Source: an uncultured bacterium | Lineage (GTDB): Bacteria; Bacillota; Clostridia; Lachnospirales; Lachnospiraceae | Direction: 5' to 3' | Length of the DNA stretch: 19,360 nucleotides | Assembly (NCBI GenBank): GCA_945871045.1 | Contig: CAMBUC010000005.1 | Coordinates: 1 to 19,360, forward strand | Shown: positions 1 through 8,118 of the stretch, piece after piece | Layout of the letters: each line of letters starts with the position of its first letter | How positions within the stretch are numbered: the stretch's first letter is position 1 | Notes under the pieces: model-generated | Told to the model about the DNA's origin: nothing | Databases searched by the model: none | Seen by the model: only the letters and a program-made list of their open reading frames with translations | Program-made: the position numbers and the translations under genes

Positions 1-2
1 TC

Positions 3-998
3 GAGCAGGTGCTCATTAAGTCCGGAAAGACATTGGAGGATACGAATCAGTCGATTCGGTTTTCTACTGCACACGAGGAAGAATTTCAGACCATGCTTGT
101 GGTGGATGGTTTGGCGGTGAACCGTGTGATGCTCACAGAGTATTTCAAGGATTCCTATTCCATCGTAGAAGCCACCGGAGGAAGGGCGGCGCTTCAGTAT
201 CTGAAGCATATGAAACGGGCGGATGTCGTATTGTTGGATGCACATCTTCCGGATATGGAAGGGGCAGAACTTGTCAGAGAGATCAAAAAAGATCCGCTCA
301 TGGCCAGAATCCCCTTGATCGTATCCACCCATGGCAGTGGCGACACCGTGAATAAAATCTTATCCGCCGGTGCGGATGCTTACATTTTGAAACCCTATTC
401 GAAGGTACAGATACACGATTGTCTGAGCCGGGTATTATCTCATCAAAGCGAGCAGATCCGTCAGGAAGAGGCAGAGCTCCTTGATAAGATGCGTATGATG
501 GAAATGCTCACTACGAGGGATTACCTGACTGGACTGTGGAATCGGATAGAGTTGGAAAAACGTATTACCGATCATATCAGGCACTCTGCCAACCGGGAGT
601 TTTATTTTATCAGTATCGATATTGATGGCTATAAAGAGTTGATCAATAAGCACGGATATACCACCGCAGATAAAGTGCTGCATGAGGTGGCAGAACGTCT
701 GGCAGGCTGCTTCAGCGATATCGATGTGGTTGGGCGTATTAGCGGCGACCGGTTTGCCGTATTTATGAATTCTGATGCGGATGACGATGAATTGCTGGTG
801 CGCATGACGCATTTACAATCCCGGTTAGCCTTTTGTCTGGGAGATGACATACAGGTGACCTGTTCTTGCGGGGTCAGTAAGTTTCCGGTCTGCGGAAAGA
901 ACTTTGATGAATTGTATCAGGTCGCAGAAAAAGCATTGGATGAGGCAAAAGATGCCGGAAAGAACTGTTTTCGGATCAGTAAAAAGTGTCATAAATAA
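3..998 (+). CDS. Receiver-GGDEF response regulator, degenerate GGDEF (5' end may lie outside window)
   Basis: Two-domain signalling protein, probably cytosolic. Residue numbers count from the first available start, GTG at 9. The reading frame is open to the left edge, so the true start may lie upstream. A receiver domain covers about residues 28-145, with phospho-acceptor D77 (VVLLDAHLP), S/T107 and K128 (LKPY). Only one acidic-pocket residue is visible (LVVDG, D33) where receivers usually have two. A GGDEF domain covers about 165-325 and keeps the entry motif LTGLWNR and DIDGYKE. Its signature is SGDRF (245-249) instead of GGDEF/GGEEF, and the usual NDxxGHxxGD stretch is also altered. GGDEF proteins with an intact motif make cyclic di-GMP. 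Here loss or weakening of activity is inferred, so a sensory or protein-binding role is possible. The gene ends in a terminator that overlaps its stop codon. Confidence 0.85.
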   Translation, partial: EQVLIKSGKTLEDTNQSIRFSTAHEEEFQTMLVVDGLAVNRVMLTEYFKDSYSIVEATGGRAALQYLKHMKRADVVLLDAHLPDMEGAELVREIKKDPLMARIPLIVSTHGSGDTVNKILSAGADAYILKPYSKVQIHDCLSRVLSHQSEQIRQEEAELLDKMRMMEMLTTRDYLTGLWNRIELEKRITDHIRHSANREFYFISIDIDGYKELINKHGYTTADKVLHEVAERLAGCFSDIDVVGRISGDRFAVFMNSDADDDELLVRMTHLQSRLAFCLGDDIQVTCSCGVSKFPVCGKNFDELYQVAEKALDEAKDAGKNCFRISKKCHK

Positions 999-1035
999 AA
1001 AGAGAAGCGAATGGTTTTCCTTCGCTTCTCTTTTT
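997..1035. terminator. Bidirectional intrinsic terminator between convergent genes
   Basis: A perfect 15-bp inverted repeat (997-1011 with 1021-1035) encloses a 9-nt loop. One arm begins with A5 and the other ends with T5, so it can end transcription on both strands. It starts inside the TAA of the GGDEF gene and stops 3 nt before the ahcY stop codon. Confidence 0.93.
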
Positions 1036-1038
1036 GTC

Positions 1039-2286
1039 TTAGATAGATGAAGAATATAAGTATTTTTCCTGTTCCGGAGTCAGCACATCGATCTGTTTGC
1101 CCAGGAAGTTTAACTTGCGGACGGCAACTTCATGATCGACTTCTTTCGGAACCACGATCAATTTTTCGGTTAACTCACCCTGGTGCTGCACCAGATAGCG
1201 GGCAGAAAGCGCCTGAATGGCAAAACTCATATCCATGATCTCGGCAGGATGTCCGTCACCGCATGCCAGATTTACAAGACGGCCTTCTCCGAGCACATAG
1301 ATCGTTCTTCCGTTATCCAACGCATAGCCCATGATATTGTTGCGCTGTTCAAAAAACTCTGTACACATTTCACGCAGTCCCGCCATGTCGATCTCCACGT
1401 CGAAATGACCGGCGTTACAAAGGATTGCACCGTCTTTCATTTCTTTCATATCTTCACAGGTGATGACACCGGCGCAGCCGGTAACGGTGATAAAGAAATC
1501 TCCCACCTTTGCTGCTTCGTGCATGGGCATGACATCAAATCCGTCCATCACTGCCTCAATGGCTTTGATGGGATCGATCTCTGTGATGATGACCCGTGCG
1601 CCCAGTGCTTTGGCACGCATGGCAACACCTTTGCCGCACCAGCCATAACCGGCAACAACGGCGATCTTTCCGGCAACGATCAGATTGGTTGTTCGATTGA
1701 TGCCATCCCATACAGACTGGCCGGTACCGTAACGGTTGTCAAACAAGTGCTTACAGTCAGCGTTGTTTACCATAACCATAGGGAATGACAGCTTGTCCTC
1801 TTTCGCCATCGCAGCCAGACGGATAATACCGGTAGTCGTCTCCTCACATCCGCCGATCACGTATTCTAAGCGGTCACGCATCGTCGTGTGGAGCATATTT
1901 ACAAGATCCCCGCCGTCATCAATGATGATGTTACAGTTGTTTTCCAGAACCTTTGTGATATGGCGGTTGTACTCTTCGTCGGTAGAGCCGTACCATGCAA
2001 ACACGTTTAATCCCGCCTTTACCAGTGCGGCTGCCACATCATCCTGTGTGGAGAGGGGATTGCTGCCGGTGATGTACATTTCGGCACCGCCTGCTGCAAG
2101 CACCTTGCAAAGATACGCGGTCTTAGCTTCCAGATGAATGGAAAGTGCGATGCGCACGCCGGCAAAGGGCTGTTCCTTTGAAAAATCTTCCTCCAGAGAA
2201 CGCAGAAGAGGGCAGTTTTTGCGCACCCAGTCGATCTTATGCTCGCCGGAGGGCGCAAGATTTATATCGCGAATTTCGTAACTCAT
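1039..2286 (-). CDS. ahcY: S-adenosylhomocysteine hydrolase (adenosylhomocysteinase)
   Basis: NAD-dependent cytosolic enzyme that reversibly splits S-adenosylhomocysteine into adenosine and homocysteine, which relieves product inhibition of methyltransferases. The 415 residues match the shorter bacterial/archaeal form. Visible motifs are HLEAKTAYL (51-59), DDGGD (123-127), EETTTG (148-153), the catalytic Lys/Asp pair in CKHLFDN (K179, D183), the Rossmann loop GYGWCGKG (213-220) and NAGHFD (291-296). YGTGQS follows the K/D pair where animal enzymes have a Cys (YGCRES); I recall this variant from Thermotoga-type enzymes. The C-terminus lacks the usual YRY ending. A strong AGGAGGA site (2292-2298) sits 5 nt before the ATG. 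Many Firmicutes use Pfs/LuxS instead. In some relatives the enzyme acts on S-inosylhomocysteine, so the exact substrate is not certain. Confidence 0.95.
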   Translation of the reverse strand: MSYEIRDINLAPSGEHKIDWVRKNCPLLRSLEEDFSKEQPFAGVRIALSIHLEAKTAYLCKVLAAGGAEMYITGSNPLSTQDDVAAALVKAGLNVFAWYGSTDEEYNRHITKVLENNCNIIIDDGGDLVNMLHTTMRDRLEYVIGGCEETTTGIIRLAAMAKEDKLSFPMVMVNNADCKHLFDNRYGTGQSVWDGINRTTNLIVAGKIAVVAGYGWCGKGVAMRAKALGARVIITEIDPIKAIEAVMDGFDVMPMHEAAKVGDFFITVTGCAGVITCEDMKEMKDGAILCNAGHFDVEIDMAGLREMCTEFFEQRNNIMGYALDNGRTIYVLGEGRLVNLACGDGHPAEIMDMSFAIQALSARYLVQHQGELTEKLIVVPKEVDHEVAVRKLNFLGKQIDVLTPEQEKYLYSSSI

Positions 2287-2324
2287 AGATGTCCTCCTAT
2301 AAAAGAATAATGATTTCGTTCTTT

Positions 2325-2353
2325 ATTCTAGTAGATTTGCTATGGAAATGCAA
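2325..2353 (-). promoter_or_regulatory. Promoter of ahcY
   Basis: On the minus strand, TTGCAT (2348-2353) is followed after 17 nt by TAGAAT (2325-2330). The predicted start gives a leader of about 30 nt, too short for a SAH riboswitch. A 6-bp inverted repeat (AAAGAA at 2302-2307, TTCTTT at 2319-2324) lies in that leader. Confidence 0.65.
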
Positions 2354-2371
2354 ATGGATTTTTGGTATGCT
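2343..2371 (+). promoter_or_regulatory. Candidate promoter of the TPR lipoprotein-hflX unit
   Basis: TGGAAA (2343-2348) is followed after 17 nt by TATGCT (2366-2371), preceded by TGG, which makes an extended -10 element. Its -35 overlaps by one base the -35 of the divergent ahcY promoter. Match quality is moderate. Confidence 0.45.
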
Positions 2372-2380
2372 AAAAAAGAA

Positions 2381-2400
2381 GCATGCTAAAAAAAGCATGC
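2381..2400. repeat. GCATGC inverted repeat in the divergent intergenic region
   Basis: Two GCATGC copies flank an 8-nt A-rich spacer downstream of the plus-strand promoter. On the minus strand the hairpin is followed by a T-rich run, so it could be a weak terminator against antisense entry into the ahcY promoter. It could also be a protein site. Function not known. Confidence 0.35.
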
Positions 2401-2432
2401 AGCACAGAAAATGACAGATGGAGTAAAATAAA

Positions 2433-3572
2433 ATGATCAAAAACAGACAAACTATCTTTAAAAAGAATAGCGATAGATCAAAGAAAAAAGAATACATGCA
2501 CAGACGGCGTGTGATCTCGGCTGCCCTGTTACTTTGTATGGGGATGATGCTTACCGGTTGTGGTGAAAAAAACACAGAAAATGCATTGGCATACCGAAAG
2601 ATCGGTATGAATGCCATGGCAGCAGGTGAATATGAAGAAGCCATCAAAAATTTTCAGTTGGCATTGGATCAGTCCCGGGGACAGATCCGGAATCTGGAAC
2701 TGGATATCTGCATGCAAAAAGCAGAGGCGCTGTTTCTGAACGGACAGACGGAAGATGCAATGGCTGTCTGCGATGCGGTGCTTGCCTATGATAAGAGTTA
2801 TGCAAATGCATATTACTTGCGGGGCAATCTTTATCTCCAGCAGTCAGATGCGAAAAAGGCGATGGAAGATTATGAGCAGGCGGCAAAATACGCAGATGCC
2901 GATTACGAGATCTACATTCAGCTTTATCAGAACTTAAAACGTGCCGGAATGCAGGAAGAAGGAGTAAAGTATCTGGAAGATGCACTGGAATTAAAAGGGA
3001 AAGACCGCTATCATCTGGCAAATCGCGGCTATATCCATTTTCTTATGGGTGATTATGAGAAAGCGAAGGAAGAGTTGACGCAGGCGGTTGCGATCGAGCA
3101 GAAGGAAGAGCAGGGGGACAAGGCAGAACTTTACCTTGCGCAGACAGCAGAAAAATTAAATGACTCCGAAACGGCTGCGAAATATTATAAGGCCTATGCA
3201 GAAAAGCATGCAGATGACTCCATCGTTTTAGAAGAACTTGGAAATATGGCAATGGAAAAGCAGGATTATCTGGAGGCAAATGCCTACTATCAAAAAGGGC
3301 TTCAAACTCCGAATCCGGTGAATGAGCAGTTGCTTCGGCGTGGTGAGATCGCCGCATTAGAGCAGTTATACCAGTTCGAACTGGCGAAGGAGAAAATGGC
3401 ACAATATGTTCTGGATTATCCCGAGGATGAACAGGCGGCCAGAGAGTATCTGTTCTTAAAGACACGCACTGCCGTATCCGACCAGATCGCGGAGGAACAG
3501 AAGGCCCAGGAAGCAGCGGCACAGGAAGCGGCTGCGCAAGAAGAACAGGCTTCTGAAGAGGGCGTACAGTAG
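2433..3572 (+). CDS. TPR-repeat lipoprotein
   Basis: Predicted membrane-anchored lipoprotein of 379 residues. The N-terminus is strongly basic (about residues 1-26), followed by a hydrophobic segment and the lipobox LTGC with the lipidated Cys at 43. Repeated TPR-like helix pairs follow, for example AYRKIGMNAMAAGEYEEAI near 53, AYYLRGNLYLQ near 126 and LANRGYIHFLMGDYEKA near 195. This points to a protein-binding scaffold outside the membrane. The tail is low-complexity and rich in Ala/Glu/Gln, with QEAAA repeated. The ATG at 2433 is chosen because GGAG (2420-2423) precedes it by 9 nt. The ATG at 2496 would give a more typical signal peptide but has only a weak upstream site. hflX follows after 29 nt with no terminator, so the two are probably co-transcribed. 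The binding partner is unknown. Confidence 0.85.
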   Translation: MIKNRQTIFKKNSDRSKKKEYMHRRRVISAALLLCMGMMLTGCGEKNTENALAYRKIGMNAMAAGEYEEAIKNFQLALDQSRGQIRNLELDICMQKAEALFLNGQTEDAMAVCDAVLAYDKSYANAYYLRGNLYLQQSDAKKAMEDYEQAAKYADADYEIYIQLYQNLKRAGMQEEGVKYLEDALELKGKDRYHLANRGYIHFLMGDYEKAKEELTQAVAIEQKEEQGDKAELYLAQTAEKLNDSETAAKYYKAYAEKHADDSIVLEELGNMAMEKQDYLEANAYYQKGLQTPNPVNEQLLRRGEIAALEQLYQFELAKEKMAQYVLDYPEDEQAAREYLFLKTRTAVSDQIAEEQKAQEAAAQEAAAQEEQASEEGVQ

Positions 3573-3601
3573 GATAGGAACTATTTTGGAAGGAAAAGAG
3601 C

Positions 3602-4855
3602 ATGCACGAAAATAAAAAAATCGAAGAGCGGGTCATCTTGGTGGGTGTCAGTGAACAGGACGGAGATGATACACAAGATTCGCTGGCTGAACTGGCGGAA
3701 CTTGTTCGGACAGCCGGAGCAGCTGCCGTTGGAACCGTGGTCCAGAATCTGGAACGCAGACATCCGGGAACATATGTAGGAACGGGAAAAGTACAGGAGA
3801 TCCGCGAACTTATCATCGAAACAGATGCAACCGGTGTGGTGTGTGATGACGAATTGACACCGGCGCAGATGCGGAATCTGACAGATCTATTAGATACGAA
3901 GGTGATGGACCGCACGTTGGTTATTCTGGATATTTTTGCAGCCCGGGCAAGTACCAGCGAAGGAAAGATTCAGGTGGAACTGGCTCAGCTCCGTTATGAG
4001 ATGACACGTTTGACAGGATACGGAAGATCCATGTCGAGGCTAGGCGGCGGTATCGGTACAAGAGGGCCGGGTGAGAAAAAACTGGAGATGGATCGCCGTT
4101 TGATCGCAAACCGGATCTCGCAGCTGAAACGTGAACTATCTGAAGTCATTCAGCACCGGGAGGTGACCCGCAGCCGCAGAACGCGCACCGGCCAGCCGGT
4201 TTGTGCCATTGTGGGTTATACAAATGCAGGAAAATCCACCCTTCTCAATACCTTGACACATGCGGATGTATTGGAGATGAATGCCTTGTTTGCCACCCTA
4301 GACCCTACGACACGCTTGCTGCAGCTGTCCGGCAAACAGGAGATCCTGCTGACAGACACCGTAGGATTTATCCGGAAACTTCCCCATCATCTGATCGATG
4401 CCTTTCGTTCCACATTGGAAGAAGCAAAATACGCAGACTATATCATCCATGTGGTGGATGCTTCCAATCCCCAGATGGAAAAGCAGATGTATATTGTATA
4501 CGAAACCCTGCATGGACTTGGCGTAGAACAAAAACCGATCCTTACCCTGTTCAATAAACAGGATCTGGTGACCGATCCGGAGGCTTTACATGATTCCCAT
4601 GCAGACCATATCCTTCGCATATCGGCAAAGACAGGTGAAGGGCTGGATCAGGTAAAAGAGAAGTTGGAAGAGATGCTTCGCCAAAACAAGATCTATTTGG
4701 AGCGTCTCATCCCGTATACGGAGAGTTCCATTCTGGCAAAGATCCGCACAGGGGGCGAACTGGTGACGGAAGACTACCGGGCAGACGGTATTTTTGTGCA
4801 GGCCTATGTGCCCCGGGCTTTGTATCACCTTGCAGCATTCGGAAAAGAAGAATGA
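3602..4855 (+). CDS. hflX: GTPase HflX
   Basis: Ribosome-associated GTPase of the TRAFAC/Obg-HflX group. Family members bind the 50S subunit and split stalled or idle 70S ribosomes. The 417 residues are normal for the family. The N-terminal HflX domain shows YVGTGKVQEI (58-67) and the glycine-rich GGGIGTRGPGEKKLE motif (148-162). G-domain motifs are complete: G1 GYTNAGKST (205-213), the TT pair of LDPTTR (about 234-238), G3 DTVGF (252-256), G4 NKQD (318-321) and G5 SAK (341-343). The ATG at 3602 follows an AAGGAAAAG site. The gene lies 29 nt behind the TPR lipoprotein gene and probably shares its transcript. No terminator is seen after it; the pyr promoter lies in the following gap. Confidence 0.96.
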   Translation: MHENKKIEERVILVGVSEQDGDDTQDSLAELAELVRTAGAAAVGTVVQNLERRHPGTYVGTGKVQEIRELIIETDATGVVCDDELTPAQMRNLTDLLDTKVMDRTLVILDIFAARASTSEGKIQVELAQLRYEMTRLTGYGRSMSRLGGGIGTRGPGEKKLEMDRRLIANRISQLKRELSEVIQHREVTRSRRTRTGQPVCAIVGYTNAGKSTLLNTLTHADVLEMNALFATLDPTTRLLQLSGKQEILLTDTVGFIRKLPHHLIDAFRSTLEEAKYADYIIHVVDASNPQMEKQMYIVYETLHGLGVEQKPILTLFNKQDLVTDPEALHDSHADHILRISAKTGEGLDQVKEKLEEMLRQNKIYLERLIPYTESSILAKIRTGGELVTEDYRADGIFVQAYVPRALYHLAAFGKEE

Positions 4856-4910
4856 GCAATACTGGAACAATGCACGAGGGAAAAGTAACGCGTGAGTGGA
4901 GCAAACTGCG

Positions 4911-4939
4911 TTGCGATTCCGGCATGTGTATGATAAAAT
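4911..4939 (+). promoter_or_regulatory. Promoter of the pyr operon
   Basis: TTGCGA (4911-4916), a 17-nt spacer and TAAAAT (4934-4939) precede pyrC. The predicted start near 4946 gives a leader of about 70 nt. Confidence 0.65.
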
Positions 4940-4945
4940 AAAACT

Positions 4946-4997
4946 GTTCAGAACATCGAGATGGTGTCTGAACTGCTGAATGAATAATCAGATTCAG
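4946..4997 (+). promoter_or_regulatory. pyrC leader with alternative hairpins
   Basis: Four related hexamers lie in a row: GTTCAG (4946-4951), CTGAAC (4968-4973), CTGAAT (4976-4981) and ATTCAG (4992-4997). The first can pair with the second or, with one wobble, the third; the fourth can pair with the third or partly the second. The leader ends 8 nt before the AGGAGG site of pyrC. No U-tract follows, so any control would act on translation or RNA stability. I see no PyrR-binding loop consensus. Confidence 0.4.
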
Positions 4998-5016
4998 GGT
5001 GATGAGGAGGAAAAAC

Positions 5017-6378
5017 ATGTCACTGATGATAAAAGGCGGTCGCGTCCTTGATCCTGCGACCAAAACAGATATGATTGCAGACATCTTGATAGAAGATGGT
5101 GTCGTAAAGACGATTGGAACAAAATTAAAAGTAAAAGCAGATGAAACCATCGACGCCACAGGCAAGTATATCATGCCTGGTTTTATCGATCTTCATGTGC
5201 ATTTAAGAGATCCCGGACTGACGGATAAAGAAACCGTTGAGACCGGTGCAGCGGCTGCCGCAAAGGGCGGTTACACAACGATCATGGCCATGCCCAACAC
5301 GAAGCCGGTGGTAGACAATTCCGATGTGCTCAGTTATGTCCTAAATAAAGGAAAAACTGTGACTCGCGTACACGTACATCAGGCAGGGGCGGTCACCGTT
5401 GGCATGGAAGGTAAAAAACTGACGGATATGGAGGATATGGTTCGTCACGGTGCCATCGCTTTCAGTGAGGACGGAAAGTCCGTGATGGATACGAGACTGT
5501 GCAGGGATGCCATGCATGAGATCGCAAAACTGGATGTAGTGTTTTTAGATCATTGTGAAGAAAAATCATTGGTAAATGGAGGCGTGATCAATGAGGATGA
5601 AAACTGTGAGCGCCTTGGACTTCCCGGCATTCATAACACGGTAGAAAATGTGATCGCATCCCGGGATTATCTCCTTGCAACAGAAGCAGGCGCAAGGCTT
5701 CACTTATGTCATTGCTCAACCAAAGAGGTTGTGGGTATGCTCCGTGCAGCAAAACAATATGGTCATCGAATCACCGCAGAAGTCTGCCCCCATCATTTTA
5801 CATTGACATCCGATGATATTCCGTCTGCTCCGGAAGAAGTACAGAACTGTGATAATACACCGACACTGTCGAAAATGCCTGCCAGTAAGGCAGGACTGGA
5901 GATGGTCAATTACAAGATGAATCCGCCCCTTCGTTCAGAGGCAGACCGTCAGGCATTGATCGCGGGATTAAAGGACGGTTCCATCGATTGCATCGCTACG
6001 GATCATGCGCCTCATACGGCGGAAGATAAAAATAAAGGAATGCTGGATGCGCCTTTTGGAATCGTAGGTCTTGAGACGGCAGCAGCTCTGACTTATTCAG
6101 AACTGGTCTTAAAGGATGTGCTCACACCCCTTCAGATGGCTGAGAAGATGAGTTATAACCCGGCAAAGATCCTTCGTCTTGATGCCGGAACGATTACGGA
6201 AGGCAAGGATGCCGACCTTGTGATCTTTGATCCAAACGCAACCTATACCATCGATAAAAACACATTCGTTTCCAAGAGTAAAAACACTCCGTTCCATGGC
6301 AGGACAGTGACCGGTCGTGTGGATATGACGATCATTGGCGGAACCATCGTATATGAGTATGAAAGAGAGGATAAATAA
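5017..6378 (+). CDS. pyrC: Dihydroorotase
   Basis: Zinc amidohydrolase that cyclises N-carbamoyl-aspartate to dihydroorotate, the third step of de novo pyrimidine synthesis; cytosolic. The ATG at 5017 is chosen because a perfect AGGAGG (5005-5010) lies 6 nt upstream; an in-frame GTG at 4999 has no such site. The protein has 453 residues. Metal and substrate motifs are HVHLRDPG (60-67), an EDGKSVMD segment, HCEE, LHLCHCST, CPHHF and CIATDHAPH near the C-terminal third. These fit the type I bacterial enzyme. A segment of roughly two dozen residues (about PSAPEEVQNC to LEMVNYKMNP) looks like an insertion before NYKMNPPLR relative to typical relatives, which would explain the slightly large size. 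It is followed after 2 nt by pyrF, so it is the first gene of the operon. Confidence 0.96.
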   Translation: MSLMIKGGRVLDPATKTDMIADILIEDGVVKTIGTKLKVKADETIDATGKYIMPGFIDLHVHLRDPGLTDKETVETGAAAAAKGGYTTIMAMPNTKPVVDNSDVLSYVLNKGKTVTRVHVHQAGAVTVGMEGKKLTDMEDMVRHGAIAFSEDGKSVMDTRLCRDAMHEIAKLDVVFLDHCEEKSLVNGGVINEDENCERLGLPGIHNTVENVIASRDYLLATEAGARLHLCHCSTKEVVGMLRAAKQYGHRITAEVCPHHFTLTSDDIPSAPEEVQNCDNTPTLSKMPASKAGLEMVNYKMNPPLRSEADRQALIAGLKDGSIDCIATDHAPHTAEDKNKGMLDAPFGIVGLETAAALTYSELVLKDVLTPLQMAEKMSYNPAKILRLDAGTITEGKDADLVIFDPNATYTIDKNTFVSKSKNTPFHGRTVTGRVDMTIIGGTIVYEYEREDK

Positions 6379-6380
6379 AA

Positions 6381-7313
6381 ATGATCAACACACTAGTAGA
6401 GAAAATCAAGAAGACAAATGCGCCGATTGAAGTCGGTCTTGATCCGATGCTTTCTTATGTGCCTGAGCATATCACAAAAGCAGCCTATGAGCAGTTCGGA
6501 GAGACTTTGGAAGGTGCAGCGGAGGCTATCTGGCAGTTTAACAAGGGAATCGTAGATGCGATCTATGATCTGATCCCCGCAGTCAAACCGCAGATCGCCA
6601 TGTATGAGCAGTTTGGTGTAGAGGGACTGAAAGTATACCAGAAGACCGTTGATTACTGTCATGACAAAGGGTTGCTGGTCATCGGCGATGTAAAGCGCGG
6701 AGACATCGGTTCCACATCTGCCGCTTATGCAACTGCACACTTGGGAAACGTACAGGTCGGAAGCAAGACCTTCAGCAGTTTTAACACGGATTTTGCAACT
6801 GTCAATCCCTATTTCGGAACCGACGGCGTCAAGCCCTTCGTGGATGTATGCAGGGAAGAAAAGAAGGGACTGTTTATCCTTGTTAAGACATCAAATCCTT
6901 CCAGCGGAGAATTTCAGGACCGTCTGGTGGATGGAAGACCTCTGTATGAGTATGTAGGCGAAAAGGTGGCTGAGTGGGGCGCTGACTGCATGGGTGATTC
7001 CTACAGTTACATCGGAGCTGTTGTGGGAGCAACTTACCCCGAGCAGGGCAAGGTTCTCAGAAAGATCATGCCCAAGTCCTTTATCTTAGTGCCCGGATAT
7101 GGTGCACAGGGCGGACAGGGAAAAGATCTTGTTCATTTCTTCAATGAGGATGGTTTGGGTGCGATCGTCAATTCATCCCGTGGCATCATTGCTGCATATA
7201 AGCAGGATAAATATAAAGATCAGGGTATCACACCGGAAAATTATGCAGATGCATCCCGCATGGCTGTAGAAGATATGATCGCAGATATTGCGGGTGCATT
7301 AGCGAATAAATAA
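6381..7313 (+). CDS. pyrF: Orotidine 5'-phosphate decarboxylase (long form)
   Basis: Decarboxylates OMP to UMP, the last step of de novo pyrimidine synthesis. At 310 residues it belongs to the longer subfamily known from actinobacteria and many Clostridia rather than the 230-240-residue type. The catalytic array is seen in GDVKRGDIGST (102-112): D103, K105 and D108. EVGLDP (17-22) and VPGYGAQGG toward the C-terminus are phosphate/base-binding motifs of the fold. The ATG lies 2 nt after the pyrC stop, with a GAGAGG site inside the end of pyrC, so the two are translationally coupled. The gap to pyrK contains a GAAA-tetraloop hairpin. Confidence 0.95.
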   Translation: MINTLVEKIKKTNAPIEVGLDPMLSYVPEHITKAAYEQFGETLEGAAEAIWQFNKGIVDAIYDLIPAVKPQIAMYEQFGVEGLKVYQKTVDYCHDKGLLVIGDVKRGDIGSTSAAYATAHLGNVQVGSKTFSSFNTDFATVNPYFGTDGVKPFVDVCREEKKGLFILVKTSNPSSGEFQDRLVDGRPLYEYVGEKVAEWGADCMGDSYSYIGAVVGATYPEQGKVLRKIMPKSFILVPGYGAQGGQGKDLVHFFNEDGLGAIVNSSRGIIAAYKQDKYKDQGITPENYADASRMAVEDMIADIAGALANK

Positions 7314-7320
7314 AAAAGGA

Positions 7321-7336
7321 TTATGCGAAAGCATAA
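7321..7336 (+). other. GAAA tetraloop hairpin in the pyrF-pyrK gap
   Basis: TTATGC, GAAA, GCATAA form a 6-bp stem closed by C-G around a GNRA loop. There is no U-tract on the plus strand, so it is not a terminator for pyrF. It may be an mRNA-stability or processing element; on the minus strand a T-rich run follows. Confidence 0.4.
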
Positions 7337-7350
7337 AATGGGAATTTCAA

Positions 7351-8118
7351 ATGACAGATAAAGTAATGGAAAATGCGATCATCATTCGTCAGGAGGAGAT
7401 CGCGACAGACGTTTACAGTATGTGGCTTCACACCGAGGAGATCGCACGACTGGCAAAACCCGGACAGTTTATTACCATCTACTGCACAGACGGAAGCAGA
7501 TTACTTCCGAGACCGATCAGTATTTGTGAGATCGACCGCATGGATTGCTCGATCCGTATCGTATACCGCGTGGCAGGAGAAGGTACGAAAGAGTTTTCGG
7601 CTTATCATACCGGCGCCCAGCTTCGTGTGGTAGGACCTCTTGGAAACGGATATCCCAAGAAGAGCAAGCCGGCGCTGCTTCTTGGCGGCGGTATCGGTGT
7701 TCCGCCGATCCTGCAGCTTGCCAGAGAACTTGACTGCGAAAAGAAGATTGTGCTGGGATACCGTGATGAGCGTTTTCTGGAAGAAGAATTCCGTGCCGAG
7801 GGCGATGTTTACATAGCAACTGAGGACGGCAGTTTTGGAACACAGGGAAATGTATTAGATGCGATCCGCGAGAACGGATTGACCGGTGAGATCATTTATG
7901 CCTGCGGTCCGATGCCGATGCTTCGCGCAGTCAAGCAGTATGCTGCAGAACACAATATGGAGTGCTGGATCTCTCTGGAAGAACGTATGGCCTGCGGAAT
8001 CGGCGCATGTCTTGGCTGTGTCGTAAAGAGCAAAAAGAAAGATGGCCATACTCATGTGAATAATAAGCGGATCTGCACTGAGGGTCCGGTATTTCGTGCA
8101 GAGGAGGTGGATATTTGA
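7351..8118 (+). CDS. pyrK: Dihydroorotate dehydrogenase B, electron transfer subunit
   Basis: Iron-sulfur flavoprotein that passes electrons from the class 1B dihydroorotate dehydrogenase PyrD to NAD+. The 255 residues show the FAD motif RPISI (54-58), the nucleotide loop GGGIGVPP (112-119), ACGPMPML (184-191), and the [2Fe-2S] cysteines C215, C220, C223 and C242 (CGIGACLGC plus ICTEG). The ATG at 7351 has only a weak GGGA site 7 nt upstream, so expression may depend on coupling to pyrF. The stop codon overlaps the pyrD start (TGATG), as expected for subunits of one complex. Confidence 0.96.
   Translation: MTDKVMENAIIIRQEEIATDVYSMWLHTEEIARLAKPGQFITIYCTDGSRLLPRPISICEIDRMDCSIRIVYRVAGEGTKEFSAYHTGAQLRVVGPLGNGYPKKSKPALLLGGGIGVPPILQLARELDCEKKIVLGYRDERFLEEEFRAEGDVYIATEDGSFGTQGNVLDAIRENGLTGEIIYACGPMPMLRAVKQYAAEHNMECWISLEERMACGIGACLGCVVKSKKKDGHTHVNNKRICTEGPVFRAEEVDI

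Noticed and set aside
1183..1788. Long plus-strand frame opposite ahcY
   Set aside because: Antisense shadow of a clearly recognisable enzyme gene; no RBS and no family resemblance.
2287..2324. SAH riboswitch upstream of ahcY
   Set aside because: The leader from the predicted start is only about 30 nt and lacks room for the aptamer.
3043..3915. 290-codon minus-strand frame across the lipoprotein-hflX junction
   Set aside because: Overlaps two well supported genes and has a low-complexity Pro/Ser-rich translation typical of an antisense shadow.
4940..5016. PyrR-type attenuator before pyrC
   Set aside because: No PyrR-binding loop consensus and no terminator with a U-tract in the leader.
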